Below are positions 20,635-23,007 of a stretch of DNA of 23,007 nt, one piece after another. The DNA is taken from positions 1 through 23,007 of the forward strand of contig JBKQLZ010000301.1 in assembly GCA_052146895.1 (NCBI GenBank). Direction: 5' to 3'. This DNA is from Palsa-601 sp052146895 (GTDB lineage Bacteria; Actinomycetota; Acidimicrobiia; Acidimicrobiales; Bog-793). Made by a program: the position numbers and the translations under genes. The notes below the pieces were generated by a model. The model was not told where the DNA came from and did not search any database. It saw nothing but the letters and a program-made list of their open reading frames with translations. Each line of letters opens with the position of its first letter. Position 1 is the stretch's first letter.

Positions 20635-23007
20635 ATGCACGCCTTTTACCGCGGTCTCGGCCGGTTCACAGTCAAGTTCCGCTGGATCATCGTCATCGTG
20701 TGGATCCTCGGCACGTTCAACCTCGTGCGGGATCTCCCGTCGTTGGCGAGCGAGGTGAACAACCAGAACACTGCGTTCTTGCCGACGAACGCGCCCGACG
20801 TCCGGGCGGCTGATCTCGCGCAACCGATACTCGGGAAAGAGAGCGCCGAGCCCGTGCTGATAGTCGCTGCGACGGCTCACGGCACCCTCGACGCTGCGGA
20901 TCTGGCAGCTGTGCAACGAGAAGTCGTGCGCGCGAAGGCGGTCCCCGGGATCGTGCACGTGGCGTTCTACGGCGAGGCACCGACCCACAATGCCGTCCTC
21001 GTCAGTGCGATCTCGGACGCAGCAGGCTTCAACCCCACCCAGGCAAAGACGATCGTCTTTGCCGTCATCGCTTCGTTCGACAAGGTGCATGCTCCGCCGG
21101 GCCTGCACTTTTACGTCACCGGTCAGGTCGCCGACGGCGTCTACCAGAACGCCGAGTCCCGTACCGCCGGGAACGCGACGCAAGGATTGTCGGTCCTGTT
21201 CATCATCGTGCTGTTGCTGCTCATCTTCCGCTCCGTGCTGGCACCGTTCGTGACGCTTCTCCCGGCGGCCTTCGTTCTCGCGGTCGCGGGCTCGATCATC
21301 GGCGAGATCGCTTCGCACGGGGTCCTCAAGGTCTCGGAGGTGACACAGCTCCTGCTCATCGTGCTCGTGCTGGGCGCGGGGACTGACTACGGCCTTTTCC
21401 TCGTCTACCGCGTGCGGGAGGGGATCCGCGACGGGCTCGACCCGAAAGACGCGGTCGCTCTCGCAGTGGAACGAGTCGGCGAGTCCATCACCGCCTCGGC
21501 AGGCACTGTCGTGCTGGCGCTCGTCAGCCTGCTCCTTGCGACCTTCGGGATCTACCACGACCTCGGTGTACCGCTCGCCATCGGAGTGGCGACGATGCTC
21601 GTCTCCGGCTTGACGTTGCTCCCTGCGCTGCTCGCGATACTCGGCCGAGCAGTCTTCTGGCCATCCAAACCCAAGCCCGGGCAGAAGATTGGGCTGTGGG
21701 GCCGGGTCGCAGGCCGCGTCGTCTCGCGCCCCGTGCCGACGCTCATAATCGGCGTCGCCATATTCGGCGCCCTGGCGGCGGGGGTCTTCTGGTACAACCC
21801 CTCCGGTTTTGGCGGCGCCGAGAGCGCACCGGCTGGAACTGTGGCGGCAAAGGGCGACGCAGTCGTGAAGCGCTACTTCGCCCAGTCGAGCTCCAACCCG
21901 ACCAATCTCGTAGTCGAGCTGAAGCAGTCGGCGTATACCGATCCGGGCCAGCTCGAGAAGATGCAGTTCATCTTGCGCGACAGCGGCCTGTTCACGACGA
22001 TCAACAGCGCACTCAGCCCCACAGGCGTCACGATCACCACCGCTGAGCTGATCACCTTGCACCGTGAGCTCGGCCCTCCGAAGTACCTGGCGCCCTTGCC
22101 TCCGGCGGGCAGCAAGGTACCGGTCGCTCTCTACGAGCAGTACCGGGCGGACGCTCAGTACGTCAGTGCCGATGGCAAGATCATCCAGTTCGCCGCAGGC
22201 CTCAAGGTGGGCAATCCCGGCTCGACCCCAGCTCTGGACGAGGTTCCCCAGATCCGGGCGGCACTCAGCAGCGCCGCCCGATCGGTCGGGGCGACCGACT
22301 GGGGCGTCGCAGGCGAGGCGGCTGCGCTCGCCGACATCTCGACGACGTCGGACTTGGACCTCAAGCACATCGTGCCGATCGCCGCTCTCGCGATCTTGTT
22401 GTTGCTCGCTCTCGTGCTGAGGAGCCTTGTCGCACCGCTGTACCTGATAGCGAGCGTCGTGCTGAGCTACCTCGCTGCGCTCGGCCTCGCGACGATCATC
22501 TTCGTGAAGTTGGGCAGTTCGGGAGGGCTGACGTTTCTCTTACCGTTCCTGATGTTCATCTTCCTCTTAGCCTTGGGCGAGGACTACAACATCCTCGTCA
22601 TGACCCGGATACGCGAGGAGGCGCACGATCACACCTTGGAGGAGGCGGTCGTGCGAGCAGTCGGCGCGTCTGGGCCAACCATCACCTCTGCCGGGCTCGT
22701 GCTTGCCGGCACGTTCACCGTGCTCGCCTTCGCCGGGTCCCAGGGCTCGGGCGGCGGACAGGTGAAGGACATCGGGGTCGGGCTCGCCCTGGGCATATTG
22801 ATGGACACGTTCCTCGTGAGAACGCTGCTAGTGCCCTCGACAGTCGTACTGCTCGGGCGGTGGAACTGGTGGCCGCGCCACATCGAGGCGGGCATGGGTT
22901 ATCCCGGGACCGAACAGCACTCGCGCTGGCACCTGCGTGCGCGGCACTCGGTCGTGGCGGCGGCGGGGGGCGCTGTCGCGGCGGCCGGGGAAAGCGCGGC
23001 GGGTAAC
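20635..23007 (+). CDS. MmpL-type RND transporter (3' end outside window)
   Basis: ATG 20635 directly follows the GNAT stop. The frame stays open for 791 codons to the last base, so the gene is cut by the window edge. It has the MmpL/RND plan: TM1 (about 16-34), first periplasmic domain, TM2-TM6 (about 182-320), TM7 (about 367-388), second periplasmic domain and TM8-TM12 (about 578-755). The proton-relay Asp-Tyr pairs are present in both halves: GTDYGLF (Asp251-Tyr252) and GEDYNIL (Asp650-Tyr651), matching the pairs known in mycobacterial MmpL3. It should use the proton gradient to export a lipid or other hydrophobic compound. After the last membrane helix the text turns into RHLRAR-type basic then Ala/Gly-rich tail. 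The substrate is unknown; the coupled acetyltransferase could modify it. Confidence 0.93.
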   Translation, partial: MHAFYRGLGRFTVKFRWIIVIVWILGTFNLVRDLPSLASEVNNQNTAFLPTNAPDVRAADLAQPILGKESAEPVLIVAATAHGTLDAADLAAVQREVVRAKAVPGIVHVAFYGEAPTHNAVLVSAISDAAGFNPTQAKTIVFAVIASFDKVHAPPGLHFYVTGQVADGVYQNAESRTAGNATQGLSVLFIIVLLLLIFRSVLAPFVTLLPAAFVLAVAGSIIGEIASHGVLKVSEVTQLLLIVLVLGAGTDYGLFLVYRVREGIRDGLDPKDAVALAVERVGESITASAGTVVLALVSLLLATFGIYHDLGVPLAIGVATMLVSGLTLLPALLAILGRAVFWPSKPKPGQKIGLWGRVAGRVVSRPVPTLIIGVAIFGALAAGVFWYNPSGFGGAESAPAGTVAAKGDAVVKRYFAQSSSNPTNLVVELKQSAYTDPGQLEKMQFILRDSGLFTTINSALSPTGVTITTAELITLHRELGPPKYLAPLPPAGSKVPVALYEQYRADAQYVSADGKIIQFAAGLKVGNPGSTPALDEVPQIRAALSSAARSVGATDWGVAGEAAALADISTTSDLDLKHIVPIAALAILLLLALVLRSLVAPLYLIASVVLSYLAALGLATIIFVKLGSSGGLTFLLPFLMFIFLLALGEDYNILVMTRIREEAHDHTLEEAVVRAVGASGPTITSAGLVLAGTFTVLAFAGSQGSGGGQVKDIGVGLALGILMDTFLVRTLLVPSTVVLLGRWNWWPRHIEAGMGYPGTEQHSRWHLRARHSVVAAAGGAVAAAGESAAGN

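Noticed and set aside
19924..22368. An 814-codon open frame on the minus strand, opposite dnaE2's end, the GNAT gene and MmpL
   Set aside because: The plus-strand genes have clear families and motifs. The minus-strand text is His/Arg/Asp-rich without any domain, the usual mirror frame in GC-rich DNA.

Overview
The window is very GC-rich, densely packed chromosomal DNA from an actinobacterium. I favour the Acidimicrobiia, but that rests on overall gene style, not on a marker. Support for an actinobacterium: many GTG starts, TANNNT -10 elements placed 6-8 nt before start codons (leaderless genes), GAAC-N4-GTTC SOS boxes, and a split imuA'/imuB/dnaE2 mutasome of the mycobacterial type. I see no rRNA, tRNA, insertion sequence, prophage or CRISPR array.

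Left part (1-9,000). A truncated Trp-rich protein of unknown function and a small hypothetical protein come first. Next are two divergent citrate-synthase-family genes. One carries an N-terminal helix-turn-helix; the other carries an N-terminal CBS-domain pair and has Glu where the family has its catalytic Asp. Their start regions appear to share one promoter box. Then come a GNAT acetyltransferase overlapping an M20 metallopeptidase (minus strand), a SAM methyltransferase, an integral-membrane acyl-CoA desaturase and a secreted protein built of IPT/TIG-like domains.

Middle (9,000-13,900). An FkbM-family methyltransferase (minus) lies divergent to an ABC-F ATPase (plus). After them is an SOS-controlled pair, imuA'-imuB, overlapping by 4 nt. 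A LexA-type box overlaps the imuA' -10 element.

Right part (13,900-23,007). An OmpR-type response regulator, its histidine kinase and a small mannose-6-phosphate-isomerase-type cupin separate imuB from dnaE2. dnaE2 has its own SOS box, which sits at the centre of a 38-nt perfect inverted repeat starting at the stop codon of the cupin gene. dnaE2 is followed by a GNAT gene with a 14-bp palindrome in its promoter, then directly (TGA-ATG) by an MmpL/RND transporter that runs off the window.

Functional picture. ImuA', ImuB and DnaE2 form an error-prone translesion mutasome induced by DNA damage from two separate LexA sites. ImuB has no polymerase acidic pair but keeps a clamp-binding motif; DnaE2 supplies the catalysis. 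Both proteins contain Gly/Pro-rich tandem-repeat insertions. The paired HTH- and CBS-fused citrate synthases suggest a locus where entry into the citrate or methylcitrate pathway is tied to nucleotide sensing and to transcription; this is inference from architecture only.
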